A stretch of 64,000 nt of DNA, taken from Pyrenula massariospora (Eukaryota; Ascomycota; Eurotiomycetes; Pyrenulales; Pyrenulaceae). Under the pieces are notes generated by a model. That model did not search any database. It was not told where the DNA came from and worked only from the letters and a program-made list of their open reading frames with translations. Location: positions 310,001 to 374,000 of the forward strand of contig JAGFMI010000001.1 in the NCBI GenBank assembly GCA_021030905.1. The letters run 5' to 3'. Made by a program: the position numbers and the translations under genes. Below, piece by piece: positions 11,084 to 23,646 of the stretch. How positions within the stretch are numbered: the first letter of the stretch is position 1; the number at the start of each line of letters is the position of its first letter.

Positions 11084-11914
11084 ATGGCCGACGGTTGTAA
11101 GCCATCTCATTGAGCGGCGAGACAATCTGTTCCATTGTGCATTCTGCTAATATCAACGTGGTTTTACAGTGAATGATGTGCGTGCGCGTAGAGTCCTAGA
11201 GATCATGAACGACTACCGCACACTTCAGATGCATATCTCCGCCCAATTATCGCGACCACAGTGTACGCCTCAGGACAATGATTCATACTACGAAGAAGGC
11301 TACGTTGTGCTACGGCAATGCAGCGCTGAAGCTCAAGCAATCCTCGCCACGCATTTCAATCCTGGAAATACGAATCTGCAGGCTGGCAACGTTGGCACTG
11401 GCGAAGCGGAGCGAGCATCCCTTCAGCGGTAAGCTCTTTAATCTAAACCAGTTCTCGTAGAGAACTACAAGGCTAATGTAATGCGATGCCGCAGTATTAT
11501 CCTCGACGCTTCAAGCCGCCGCCTTCAAGCCCACAAGATTTATCTTCGAGCTGCCGCAGGCACGCGTTGGGCCATCCAACGCAGCCAGATTCTGCGGGGA
11601 GAGAAGCCGAACGGACGACATTTCTCTGCATTGCGGGGCATCGATGACCGGCTAAGAGAAGTAAGTTTGATCCCATACTTTTAATACTCAAGCTAGCGGT
11701 CGCCTCTTCTATATTGAAAGGCGACTACTGCGTCTTGGGATAACCTTTTCAATACCCTCTGGGAGTACTCTTTGACATTGTGTAGGAGCTCTCCGAAATT
11801 TCAGACGAGCATGTCCTCAGCGACCTTCGCGGTGCCGACGTCAGAGCAGGCTACTGGCTGGCGGATGATCCTTCGCTGGACCGGATCATTGCTTGGATAA
11901 GAACACAACGATAA
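11084..11914 (+). CDS. Hypothetical protein, 188 residues, four exons
   Basis: Predicted exons are 11084-11096, 11170-11428, 11495-11660 and 11786-11914. The introns are 73, 66 and 125 nt, all GT-AG with consistent phase; donors include gtaagc and gtaagt. The first exon supplies only MADG and one base. The protein starts MADGLNDVRARRVLEIMNDY, is helical and charged, and contains an Arg/Ala-rich middle (IYLRAAAGTRWAIQRSQIL). The C-terminus, YWLADDPSLDRIIAWIRTQR, ends in a basic amphipathic helix. There is no signal peptide, membrane segment or recognised catalytic motif. The regular splicing and open frame across four exons support a real gene. I do not recognise the family. Confidence 0.65.
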
Positions 11915-14900
11915 ATGACAACCATATATTCCAATGTCGAAGTCTCTGATCGTCAATTTAGCAAGCAGCGTTCTTCCATAGGTACGAAATATGGCCTTGG
12001 CTACGGTTTATCTTGATTCTTGGCATGCTGGTCTGGTCTGGTATGGTATGGTTAGCGATGGTGTTTATGGGACACATAGAAAAATCCTTGGGATATGGGC
12101 TTGGCTTGGCTTGGCATGGTATGGACTGGTATCGGGCATTGCATGGCGTTGTGGGAAAGAATCCGATGTTCCCCTGGCGGGCCCGGTTCTTACTTTGTTC
12201 TATTTCCTTTTTCTCTTGTTATCTTTACTAGTGAAGAGACACCACCTTGGGAAATGGCTGCGCCGTTTCGCGCTCCGGTCCTTTTTTTGACAGCTAGCTA
12301 GGTATCTAGCAGTCAGTTATGGATATCGTCTCCCCCGCTTCTATTCTATTCCGCGCATGTCCTCAGTAGACGCTGTTAGCCTAGCGTATCCACTAGATGG
12401 CCCCTAGGCATAAATATTACCTCCTCATAGCGCTAGTTCATACCGTTGACACCGTACTCTAGTTTTCGCATTCTACGGGAGCAGAACGCTAGCGCGGAAA
12501 CAAGCACAAGCATCCGCAACACTACCTTAGGTACCTGACGTGGTCCGAAGAAATCCCGGATATGAGGCCGAAGGGGCCTAGACCGCAGAGATAAGCCACA
12601 CATCCTACCTTACATAACCACGTCGGGTTGCACGGACGGTGTCATCCCCAATACTTAGCGCGGGAACAAGGCTGCAGATGCGGGTGTGGCTTGCACGTTG
12701 GCTTGCTTGGGGTTGCTCTCGGTGTGTCCGCGGATGGATAGGTACCTAACATAGTACATGTATGTGTGTCTATATAGAAACTATAGCATAGGTGGGGGTT
12801 TTGGGGGGTACGTTGTGAGGTTGAGCTAAAACGAGAAGAGCCTTGGGCCGGACGAGGAGAGTATAGAGTATGCGTGGGTGGTGATGGATTGAATTGGATT
12901 GGATTGAGCGGGATAGAGAAGGGCGGGAGGAGGGGAGAGAGTATGCGAGCTCGGGGAAGGGAAGGGAAGGGAAGAACGAAGGGCATCGCAGTAGGCGGGG
13001 TACTGTGTTGGTCTAGTTAGTAGGGTGAGGTATGTCGCTCAGATCGGATTGTACGGTACGGCGGTGTTCTTGATGCAGGAATTTTTCTCGCCGGGGGATG
13101 GGTCTGTCGAGCCATATTTCCGAGGAGAATTTCCGGTTTCGAAGGGATTTGTGAATTCTTGGATCTCTATGTTGATCATCGCCTGGTTATTGTTAACATG
13201 GTATTGGGATTTTGATTGGTTTGGAAAGATAAAACGAAATAGGAGATTTATGCCAGTATCACGGATAGGGTAGTGAGATCGTACCTAAGCGCCATCCTTC
13301 GCACGGGCATAGGGTTATGACACATGTCAATGCAAGGCTTTGGCTCCTCGAACGGTGAGCTCCGTAGGGCTGAGGAGAGCGTTATGTCGTTCATGCAAGG
13401 ACAACGTCAGTCTGATGCAGGTGCGGATCCTGAGCCGCAGGGGTGATGCTCCTGTCACTCTCAGGTATAAGGTCGGGATCGTGGCAAACTAGCTATGCGG
13501 CTGTGTGCGGGCTCGGCCGTAACAAACGTGTCGGAGAATTGACTCGAGGGGAGAGTGGCTGGAGAATTCTCCGTGGGTGGATGGATTGAGTTGCCTTTGT
13601 GCGGCCTGCGGCTGGTAGCCGTTGCCTAGCCGGGTCATCATTTATGCGACGAGTGAGGGGGGGAGGGAGTTGCGATCGACAGCAAATATAGGGTAAGGAT
13701 TGAATCAGAGATGTCTGTCCGCTTATATCCAAACTATTTTCCTCAGAGCCCGCCATTCGTTGCCCCTACCGTATCGGATCTTGCACTTCCTCAAAGCCCC
13801 TCAGAATGGTCCCCACCGTCTCCCCCCTCCCCTCGTATCTTCCAGAAACAAGGTAATGTTGGTACTCTTTGACTTACTCTTTGCAATTCTTGATATTAGC
13901 GTTCAAAAGAATCAGAATCGCCGTCCTCATGTAGTACCGCCTCCTCCCACCTCCTCAAAAAAGTCTCGGGAATGTGAACGGTTCTTGGGAAAAACTTTCT
14001 TGGGAGTCGAAACCTCCAGATTTCCATGACTTTTTTCTAGCCTCTTTATATCTTCCCTGGAAGATTTGCCAGAGTTACGGACCAAATGACAGGTCTGGAA
14101 AGTATAGGTTATTGCCATTGCTACCACCGGGCGTACGCACTAGAAATTCTTCTTCGTCTTTGGCATAGAAGTCAAGAGATTCTGCTTTATTGTAGTCTGA
14201 GAGCCAGAGATGGATGGAATGCCTTTGAGAGGTTTGGTAGCACATAAGCTTCTTCTGTAGTAGTAGTACTAAGCACTCACTCTAAATCTTCTTCAGAATA
14301 TCTTGTTGCATAATGTAGAACGTTAGTCCTAGTACTGTTGATTTAGTACTGGCATGAATCGGAATTTTGATTCTTCAAGTCATGTCGTAGTATAATGATG
14401 AGTATTCAATTGTGTCGATAGAAGTTCGCACCGGCATTTTTCTGCCTAGGTATAAACGAATAAGACATTTTTGCGCTATTTTGCCTTCTGACAATTTCTG
14501 TTTTGATGGCGCGAATGTTGTGACGAGAATGTACCGGATCGATTGAGGTAGTGGTAATATTCTGGTTAGTAGTAAGCCTGGTCACTTTTGCGGAAAAGGC
14601 TTCGGAAAGCTTGAGACTCTTTGATCGAATGCGGAGAGAAGTATTTAGTGTTAAAAATATATACGTAATAGACAATTAAGACAAGGCTAATGGATCCTAT
14701 ATCCATTGAATTGGACGCAGACAGCACACAGTAGTAGAGGGACATTTCAGGAGGCAGTGGGGAAGCTTAGCACGAAGACGACCTTTCCTTCTCATGCCGC
14801 ATAAAGAACAAACGAGCCGACTGAAGTGACGAGTCGTTCGTTTCGCAAACTCTTGGGACACCCTCCTAGTGATGTCGAGCCGTCATGCAAGAGGCTCCAT

Positions 14901-15045
14901 ATGACCGAAAAGCTTCCTGGTCAAAGTTCTTAACACCACGCTGACTGGTCCCTGCTAATGATCTTTCCAATAAGAAAAGGCGAAATGTTACATTTGTCAT
15001 TTTATGGTTATTAGGCGCTAGCTTTGAGAGGGGGAAGAATCAACA
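11915..15045. other. Intergenic, 3.1 kb, with low-complexity patches
   Basis: It lies between the convergent 3' ends of the 188-residue gene and the CP2-HET gene. It holds GGCTTGGCATGG-like runs (12030-12130), a GGATT run (12880-12905), a GGGAA run (12955-12975) and an AT-richer block (14250-14700). A frame at 13025-13273 has a hydrophobic stretch but no ATG at its start. No supported gene. Confidence 0.5.
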
Positions 15046-18000
15046 TCATACGAGGTTGAAATCTAGCACCGATGAAGACGTTCCAGATGGAATAGAGCTC
15101 AGGGCCTCACCATCCATCATTCCGTGTATGTAGCATTCCCCGACGAGCTCGAAGACTCTATCTCGTTCTGTACTTGGAACTTCACGTAAGAGGACAAGTA
15201 CAGAGCACCCCATCAAAACGCACGCGTAATCGCCTTGCTGAGCATCGCGCGGCCCGAGACCAGCCATTCCTGAAGATGAGATAGCATCGATCCCGCTGGC
15301 AGTAGTGGATTCCAAGGCGAAGATTCTGCGGTTCCAAGCAATAGCTTGAACACGCCGCAAATACTCGTGAACCGTCTGCGGTAAAAGTTTGTTCTGCAGC
15401 AATCTTTGCGTGCTGAGATCTCCGTCGCGGTTTGCCACAGATAGTGAGAACATGCTTGCTCTGCGCCACCATGATGGCGCTTTAGATCCGTCAATCGTAC
15501 GATCTGCTACAAGTGTTCTCCATAACCGATCGGGTATAGTATCCACAGTGGTCCTGTCAGTCCATCCAAGAAGTCGTAGTGCATCGTAGGGGACAATCCC
15601 ATCCACGATGCGTGGTGACACTTGCGACACGCGTGATATTACACGCCCTGTAACTCGGAGCATGATATTAAACGCTGAGCTCGGCAACGTATTTACGGTA
15701 CATGAATTGTTGTTGGAGGCATTGTACGCTTTGCGGCCTGGTGCTCCTACTAAGCTATCGCCGTTCATTCTGCCGCCAGAACCGAGATGCATTCCGAATG
15801 GTGAATTTACGGTGGTGCCAATCCAGCTCCGCATTTGAGGTGGCCGCTCGGTTTGGGGATGCTCATCGAGTGGTAACGCCCAATGACGACAAATCATATC
15901 TAGTGATCCGTGCTGCTTAATGCAGTAGCAAACAAAGTCTATGTAGATCGATTCACACGGCTGCATATAATTTAATGGGGATATTATGAGTTCTCGATGT
16001 AAGGCCGGCAAGTGTTCGCGGGCTGTAGTTCGAATATCGGCAAGGGACCACAAAGCAAATATGGTATCGCGAGGATCTGACGCCTCAAAGTGAACGAATC
16101 GCATTACCAGAGTCTCGATATCGCACAGGCGGGCAATTATTCTGCCATCTTCGCCCTTCCGAAGGACATCATTAGTTGCCTGGACTATGGCGCTTGCTCC
16201 TGCCGCCTCGACATGAGAAAGTGCATCCGCATTATAATCAAAGAGCCTCGAACCACGGTACAAGGCTCTGATTCGATCTAGTTTCAGCAAGAAAAGCTGT
16301 ACCGCGTCCGCGAAATCGATCCAGTTGACCTTGTTGTGGCCGTACTGCACTGAAGCTCTAGTTGATGACGATACTTCTTGTATTACCCAGCGCCTTCGGA
16401 ACCAAGGCCTCTTCAACAGGTTGGCGAAGGCTATGAGCGACAACATCATCTCTTCGTCAATAGTAGGTGCTTCCACAATATCGTCGAATAACTTGAGGTT
16501 GATGATCGTCCCAATCAAGTTGAACGGCTCGTTCAGTCCGAGGCTAGGCCATTCTGGTTCTCCGAGCCAGATGCACACACTCCAGGCATTGCAATAGATA
16601 TCCAACATCCTCGGGAGCTGATGGCCTTTCTCCACGAGATTCTCTTGGTCAATACAGATTGCGTCAATCCAAAACCAAAGTTGTTCAAACTCAGAGCGTA
16701 GCCTTCGCAGAGCAGCGTACAGGTTAGGGCGCACATAGAATTTCCGTGATCCAACATTTGCATTCAACCCACCGGAAACGGTAGCGTCGGACTGCTCTCC
16801 AGACGCTTGTACATCTTCAATCCATATATCCTTCAGGTCGGTTTTCGGACCCCACGCGTACGATAGAGCTTGGTACACGAGTTGCGAGCCTTCGAGGCGG
16901 TGTAAGGGCATGACTTTGAGACCGCAAAACACCGGTTCGTTGAACCGGCCAGGGTATAATACCATGAGTCTCACCTCTTCAGACTGAATAGCGGTATAAC
17001 GATAAGCGTTGGCCAACCAGGCTATTTTCATGGCCCTCCGTTGCTCGTAAGTAGTGTTGGAGGGCCGGTAGAGTTCGTCTTGATAGGCATTAAATTGAAT
17101 AGGTTGAAATGGAATAGTGGGGGGCGTGATGTGACCTCCGTTCGTTCCAATTGAAGAGGCGCGTGGCGGTGAGCTGCCTCGCGAGTTTTGCGAATGGAGG
17201 CTGACAGGTGACTGGGTTGCTTTGCTGCCTCCCGATGATCTCTGGTAGGGGTCTCCAATGTCATTCGAGTCTTCTTGCGGGAGGTGAACAGGATGCAGGT
17301 CCGGATCGTCAAGATCTTCGCCCCTGAATTTTAGAACGCTAATTGGTTGCGTGGATACGAGCATGTCCTGCAGAGTTGCTCGTTTTGTCTTGAGATCATC
17401 AAGAGCTTCTGCATCTCGGAAGCTTCCGCCACTGGACATTTGATCAAACGTGTTGAACCGAATTGGCATGTTAGCAGCTGCTACTGCATCGTCTTGTATG
17501 GTAGACCGAACAGGTGACGGTTCCCAATCATCCCTTTTGCGCTTGGCAGGTTGATGATGGATGTTAGAGCTCTCGGCATCAGCAATTCTTTTCTCTAATT
17601 TCTCAATAGACTTCTTCACATGAGCAACATCATTCGACAATTTCCTTTCGGCTCCGTGGTCTCTGAACAGTTTCACCTTACAGTAACAGGTCTCCGATGC
17701 CAACATATTTTCCTCTGCACGATCTTTAACTCCAGAAGCGTCAAGCAACTGCATTTTCGTCTTGACACAGAGTCGAACTGGAACGCCCTTGACACCTTTT
17801 GAGTGGCTGAAATCGGTACAGAGGAAGTTGAGCCTCAGGAATATGGAGCATTCCTTTGATTCAGTTCCTGAAGGGTACCATAGCACGGAAAAACTGTCGT
17901 GCGATGCGGACTCGAGCTCCACGCGAGGAGTGCTAGACAAGTCGCCTGCCGTATCCCTGTCCACACATTCTACAGCTTGAAGACGGCCGCCACGTTGATG

Positions 18001-18405
18001 TGCTTCATTGAGACCGCGCCCGTCTTTCCACACCTGCCAGCAGACCCCAGGCCGGCGTCTTTGCTCTTCCTCATCAAAAGAAATTCGGACATAGCTTCGG
18101 TACAATGCTCCAGTCGAACCTATTGGAGGCGGGGCTTGATCAGCAACAGAGATGGAATAAGTTTGGCCCTTATTTAGGTAAGTCACCGGAGTTTCGTCCT
18201 GGTGTCGAACCATAGCCGTTGGGGCACTAAGCACCACATGGTAGCGTAGCCTGAGAGTTGTTAGACCTGCCAGGTCCTGCATTGACAGGAAAAGAGAAGC
18301 CTACTTGCTCGGAGTGCCATTTTGGGCCGCATCTGACGCAGTCGTTCCTTTGGTGAGTCCAGAAAACGCGGTTCTTCTTACTCTTTTCCGTGAACTATCA
18401 GCCAT
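15046..18405 (-). CDS. CP2/grainyhead DNA-binding domain fused to a HET domain
   Basis: One uninterrupted frame (18276-15046) carries two domains not normally joined. The first, about residues 10-205, is a CP2/grainyhead-type domain: LSAPTAMVRHQDE, VTYLNKGQTYSISV, WKDGRGLNEAHQRGG and LNFLCTDFSHSKGVKGVPVR are its hallmark blocks. A linker of about 220 residues holds a short coiled coil (HVKKSIEKLEKRIADAE) and DLDDPDLHPVHLP, a piece also usual in fungal CP2 proteins. From about residue 430 a HET domain follows, with YQALSYAWGP, FWIDAICIDQENLVEKG and PWFRRRWVIQE. The start is decided by splicing: the first ATG of the long frame (18282) lies in a CAATGCAG acceptor. A short exon at 18405-18382 (MADSSRKR) joins at 18276 in phase through a 105-nt GTAAGA/CAG intron, giving 1084 residues. 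CP2 factors bind DNA and HET domains trigger incompatibility cell death; a combined role is inference. Confidence 0.85.
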
Positions 18406-20433
18406 CAAATCTATCAATGATAATGTCTGTGGTTACGCTCTGTCGTCGTTGTGAAAAGAACCAGTATCACCAATGTTCCGGATAGGAGATTTACAGCCGT
18501 CGATATCGGACCATGCTAGTCTTCGAACGAGCCATTTACTGCATAGTAATCACACACACTATGGGTGATCAAGATGCTCGCCAGTAGACCACATTTCAAA
18601 AAGCTATGAGTGCTGTTGATAAGGATAGAGTGAGGTATGCACAGAAAGGCTGTACCCCAATGACGATCAAGTTCGTCGTTGACCGCTCAAAAGCGAGACA
18701 ACAAAGATATGGAAGCCAATGAGAATTGATTGAGGACACAAATGACAGGCGAGTGGGGATTATTGATCAATTGGGAGTCGTCTTCTCTGTCGAGAACAGC
18801 ATCTCATAATCGTCGCGGGGCGTGGCGGTGCATTTGCCCATGACGAACGAGGCTGGCTGCCAGAAGTCGTGGCCACTCCCCTCAGGCTCCTCAGGCCGAT
18901 CATTAGCCGGTTGGCGTGACCACAGTTTCTGTCACCCAGCCTCGCACCGGCCTTCCCAAGGTAAGTCACATCCCGATCCTATGGGGAATGACAATTGTGT
19001 TCTGAATGTTAGTCATTAAATATGTGGACAGAAATTGAGGCTCTGACGCCCAAACGGGAAAAGAGAAATTCGTGTTTCAGTGCCTGGGTAGGACAGAGCG
19101 ACGGGATAAGTTTTTTCCTGCAGAAATTCTAGGAGTCTTTTTCATTCCTATGGCACTTTTTTTTTCCCATGCATACGCGGCGCAAGCCAGCCAGACATAA
19201 CCTGTAAAGAAGGCACTGAATGCCAGCTTCTCGCTACAATGAAGCGTAGATAGACTCAACGCTAATTGAACAGCGAAGTTTAGCGGTGGCGAGAGTCGAA
19301 CCAGATGAGCTAAGTTGAAATACCCAAAGCTAAGCTTAAGTGAGAGCAGGTGTGAATCTAATATCCACCCAAAGTTCTACCACGGTTGGGTGAAGTAGCT
19401 CAAACAGCAATTTTGACCTCGACCATCCCATCCACTCTCTGTCCTATCTTCTTCCAAACCTACGAGGCAGTCAAATTTTAGCCCCCGCCTCGACGCAAAC
19501 TTCACCTACAAGAAGCGTGTGTTGCCATGGATCCATCAAACTAAGCGAAACGCTCCAGCATCTATTAGCGCCTGGAGATCATTACTCTATGACCTTGCAG
19601 CTTTAAGCATCCTTGTCAATAGGCTTTTGTGCCGCCGGCATGGCAACTTCGATCCAATTATTCAGAATTTCTCTAATGCCGTGTCGAAAATAAAGCCAGA
19701 TGGATTTCAAGTGGTCTGGTCATTTGTATGTGTTTCATCCGTTTTTGCATGGTGGACTCGGTCGTCTCTCGCTGGCTTCCCCCCTCCTTGTACGACGAGT
19801 TAAAAGCCAAGATTTGTGGCCTTGCCTTTGCACTTTTCAAACTGACATGGTTCAGCCACCGCATCCAGCAACCCCGTCTAGAGTCTGGCTAACTCTATGC
19901 AAGGAAAACCATCAAACAGCAGGCCTCTAAAGCCTCTGACGAATCCCGCTTAATGCGTGTCCCCGCGCTTGGAACGAGCAGACCCAAGATGAACACCGGA
20001 GGCTTGGGAGAGCGAGAACGGAATCCTGACTGTTTATAGCTGTGCACCGTATTGACGGGTGCTGGGAGATGGCACTTAACTCAATCCAGATTCAAAGGGC
20101 CCGTACCTGCTTTTTGTGTGACGACATCCTACTTTGCAAATCGACTAATTTCAGAACACGTTCTGGTAGTACAGCTTAGTAAGACGTATTTTCGTTCCTC
20201 TTATCGCCGTTCTGTCACTTCCCGAGCCCGCAACTTCGACCCTCCGGATGTGAAGTTCTTCGAAATTTACGCCTTCCCGATGAAAGGCATATAAATATCC
20301 AAGTATCGCATCTTTTTCTTGCTACATTTCAGAAAGCTCTCCGTCTGATCCTCTTGCTAAATTCAATCTTTATTGTCGTCTCCTTACACAATTCCCAATC
20401 CTTGAAGCCAACTGTCGCCTTTTTTGCCGCTCA
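18406..20433. other. Intergenic, 2.0 kb
   Basis: This is the divergent promoter region between the CP2-HET gene (minus) and the small secreted-protein candidate (plus). No domain-bearing frame was found. A pyrimidine-rich leader lies downstream of a TATA box at 20290. Confidence 0.5.
20290..20297 (+). promoter_or_regulatory. TATA box of the small secreted-protein candidate
   Basis: TATAAATA lies about 140 bp before the ATG at 20434. A pyrimidine-rich tract (20320-20410) between them resembles a fungal transcription start region. Confidence 0.45.
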
Positions 20434-20754
20434 ATGGTGAAAATGAAATATTTACGCCTCTTAGTGCTTTTCTTGCCTCTCGCAATTAGCACTCCACTAC
20501 CAGGTACGATTTAGTCTCGTCCATTTCGCTCGTGACAAATATTCCCAGCGCACTCCTCTTCCAGATTCATAGAGGTGTCCCAGGGCTCTCATCCCCATGA
20601 CTACTACTGCAATATCTCACCCACTCGACAGCTGATCCTAAGATCCCCTTGGGCACATATAACCCTAACCAGGCAGGGCCTTCCGGAACTAAGGAATGGG
20701 TACGTCCAACACTGTCCCGCTCCGTCCGCAGACAAGAAGCTAAGCTCACACTAG
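20434..20754 (+). CDS. Candidate small secreted protein, 91 residues, two exons
   Basis: Exon 1 (20434-20503) encodes a clear signal peptide: basic start MVKMK, hydrophobic core LRLLVLFLPLAIS, then TPLP. An intron of 45 nt (20504-20548, gtacga...cccag) joins it in phase to exon 2 (20549-20754), which ends at TAG. The mature part would be about 68 residues with two cysteines (YYCNISPTR and YVQHCPAP). It has no recognised domain. A TATA box 140 bp upstream and a pyrimidine-rich leader support transcription. It could be a secreted effector-like or wall protein. The intron is at the short end of the fungal range and the second exon has no homology I know, so the model could be wrong after the signal peptide. 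It sits between two HET genes and faces the second. Confidence 0.4.
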
Positions 20755-21422
20755 GTAGAGGCAGTCGATAAGCTTCCTGACCGGCGACATTTGTCCAATC
20801 TGGGGTTGTCAGAGGTTTGATCTAAGAATGAGGTCTAGAAGAGAAGAGATGACGAATTAGAGACCAAGGGGATCTAATCACTCGATCAGCTAGAGGTGAT
20901 ATTATGTTTCAAGGACAGCCGAGAGGTGGGTCTGTCTATAAAGTAGGCTCTAAAGGGTTTCCAGAGATAAAACATTTGCAATTACCGCCAAAAAGTAGTA
21001 CTATCAGTGATTATGAAGGATGTGCTGTAGGTGATGGCCATTGGGACCTTCTTTGAGCTTTTCGGGACTTTTTCGACGGCGGGAGACTTCTAAAAGTCGT
21101 CAGGGACATACAATAGAAGGTACTCATGTCAAGATCCAATCCTTCTTTATCTTAGAATAGGAAAGCACGCCGACGGTATTTGATAGAGGTCGTTCAAGCC
21201 GCGAATTTCAAAGCCTACAATGTGAGTTGTAGTGCCACATATTTTCGTAAGCCAAACGGTATGTGCGCCGCGAACTCCCGCCACCGTGTCGCAAGCCGCC
21301 GACATTGCTATTGACCGTAGCAATACAAGCACCGCGCCTCAGATCAAAACAGTCCTTACGGCTGACGTGCTGGTCTCGACTGGTATTTTGGTGGAGCCAC
21401 CAGTCATTCAGTCTTCCCCTCG
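20755..21422. other. Convergent 3' region, 0.67 kb
   Basis: It separates the ends of the secreted-protein candidate and the second HET gene. A minus-strand frame at 21332-21147 might be a further 3' exon of the HET gene, but no convincing splice pair was found. Confidence 0.4.
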
Positions 21423-23646
21423 CTACACAATCTGGACTCTCTCCGGTGTCCCATCGATGCCCAGCTCATCCACCGCTACCTGTGGCCACGAGGGAGCAAG
21501 TACAAGTTCGTCCTTTAGCGGAAGGTTCCTCTTCACGAAAGAAGCTATATCTTCTCCAATCACAGCTCTGTACCGGTGCAAATACTCAGTGCACCTAACA
21601 AGTCTCCCTCCGTCTCGCATTATGAGCTCGTCTAGGTGTGACAATTTGCATCTCACATACACTAGTCGAGACCTGCGGAAGATCTTGAAGGAAAAACTCC
21701 GCCAAGGGCTTATTTTGCTCTGCCTAAACCGCCAGTGCTCGCTGTTATGTTGATAGAAAACTCTAGCAGCCTTCCATTGACTAGGTGTCTGCTTGAAAGA
21801 AAAATATTCTCCATCGACTTGAGGGTCACAATCGCGGAAGTTTTCTTCCAACGCCTTGGAATATGCTTTTTCCAGACTCGGATGTGTCCAGATGATTTTT
21901 CTGTAACCAAGGCCCCTACGATCACGCACGGATTCTACCCTGCGAGAACCTCTATCGGCAACGGCTTTCAGAATGGGTATGATCAACTCATAAGACCACG
22001 CGGCTCCTGGAAACAGACATCCGAATATAGATATTGAGCCTTCGACTGAATTCTTAGCGTTCACGAAGTTCCTCAAGGTATCGAGCAGGCTGTTTGGAGG
22101 AGTGTTAGTAGGCTCTAGATATGTACGTGGATGGTCCTTTTCCGGACTACGTAAGACGATCTCGTAACAGAAACAGCATGTTATCAACCTATAAGCGTGC
22201 GGTTGACTGGTTTCTTCCATGAAGAGAAGGAGACAACCGTTCTTGTCGTCCTTTTCTAGTAGGAATAAGTGAATATTTGACAGCGAGTTGATCTTATCTA
22301 GGTTGGCGGGCTCGGTATACATCTGAATGCTGCATGAGTTGTTTCTGATGCAAAAGTGATTGCATATGCTCAGGCCGGATGTTCTGCCAGTCTGGTATCC
22401 ATGATGGATAAGAGTGATCAATCCTTTCGCCACACGCTAATCTTAGTACTTCGGGGTGTCGCATATTAAGAAGTAGATACGCAAATACGCCGATAAATGT
22501 ACTTGGGATGGAAAGGGAATAGTTCGGAACCAAGGAATTGTTCTTAATCAACCCAAGTATACCAAATACCCTGTCTCGAGGATCCGTTGCTCGAGAACCC
22601 CAAGTTTGCCGTAGCGCAGAATAAAGATCCATATCTTGTACTGGGCTTCCTGTATGTACGTGTCGTAGCCACGGTACAGGTACAGCGTCCCAATCCCCTG
22701 TCGAGTAGGAGACCAATTTGTCCAAGGTCGACCTGTCAGCAACAAAATCCATGTCATGTATGGGAAAAATTGATCGAGGGGCTAAGACAAGCTCTTGGAT
22801 GACCCAAACTCGACCGAAATATCGTCGATGAAGTAGATCTTTCAGAGTCTCAGCATCGACTTTATCCTGAATCTCAATGAGGCTGTGTCGTGGTCGATGG
22901 AGCTTGGTGGACCGGTGTACTATGTCTTCTCCAAGCCAGACCACGACTCTCGTGCAACGCCGGTAAATAGCGGCCATCTTTGCAACCTGATTTTCGCGTT
23001 CCGAAATATTTCCCTGGTCAATGCATATCGCATCTATCCAGAGTAGTCGAGACATTCCCATTTCTGACGGGCGTAGGTACCGTAACAGTGACCAGCAGTT
23101 ATTCGTTTGTGGTAATACATCCCAGTAATCACCGATATATATTCGTCGGGAACGCGTCATACTTCCTTGCTCGTTAGCCCAAGTATATGATACTGTCTCG
23201 TATTCTGGAGAATCATCGTCGCTGTACGTGTGCAGCGTCAAATGGACGGGGCCGTCATTTGCAGCGATGCATATCAAACGAAACTCATTGGTTTCTAAGC
23301 TTTTCCCGTAGATTGGTGACGATGGTTGAGTCGTTGATGCAGCCATCTCATGGTTTTCAAATTGCAAATGATCCCCGTGCTTCACATTGCTACTGTTAGG
23401 TTTCGTGCTTCCCCGTTCTCCCATGGGGTTTGACTGCGAGTTGGTACGCCAGGGAACATGAGGTGGCCATGATAGCTTGAACTGTCCAGGCTTCTCTCCC
23501 ACGGGGGGCGACATATTCTCATTACCTGATTGCTGAGTGAGCTCCAAAGAGGCTGGGGCGGAAGTGCTGCATGCCTGACATCGTGGGATACCATGCTCAA
23601 CGATAATCAAGGGAGCATTGCATGAATGATGGTGCCATCGAGACAT
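21423..23646 (-). CDS. HET-domain (heterokaryon incompatibility) protein, two exons
   Basis: The preferred start is the ATG at 23646 (MSRWHHHSC). Exon 1 is 23646-22321 and exon 2 is 22250-21423, together 717 residues. The HET domain starts near residue 148 and shows YETVSYTWANEQG, LLWIDAICIDQGNISEREN, VVVWLGED, RRYFGRVWVIQEL and DPRDRVFGILGL in the usual order. Ahead of it is a short Cys cluster (C9, C23-x2-C26), like the zinc-ribbon-like start of some HET proteins. The two halves lie in different frames. The only in-phase join I find is GTATAC to CTAGAAAAG (70 nt), which uses an AAG acceptor, so the junction is less sure than the domain. A later exon is possible. HET proteins act in the cytoplasm in recognition of nonself partners during hyphal fusion and lead to cell death. 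Together with the CP2-HET gene and the NLR it forms a recognition-type neighbourhood. Confidence 0.75.

Noticed and set aside
13025-13273. 82-codon frame with a hydrophobic segment
   Set aside because: It opens with GTG; the first ATG is well inside, and no splice site, domain or context supports a gene.
19270-19320. tRNA-like stretch on the minus strand (AGCTCATCTGGTTCGACTC...CACCGCT)
   Set aside because: D-arm-like and T-arm-like bits are adjacent with no anticodon arm, and the stems do not pair. At most a chance match or a tRNA scrap.
21232-21753. 173-codon plus-strand frame
   Set aside because: Mostly antisense to the C-terminal exon of the second HET gene, with no domain.
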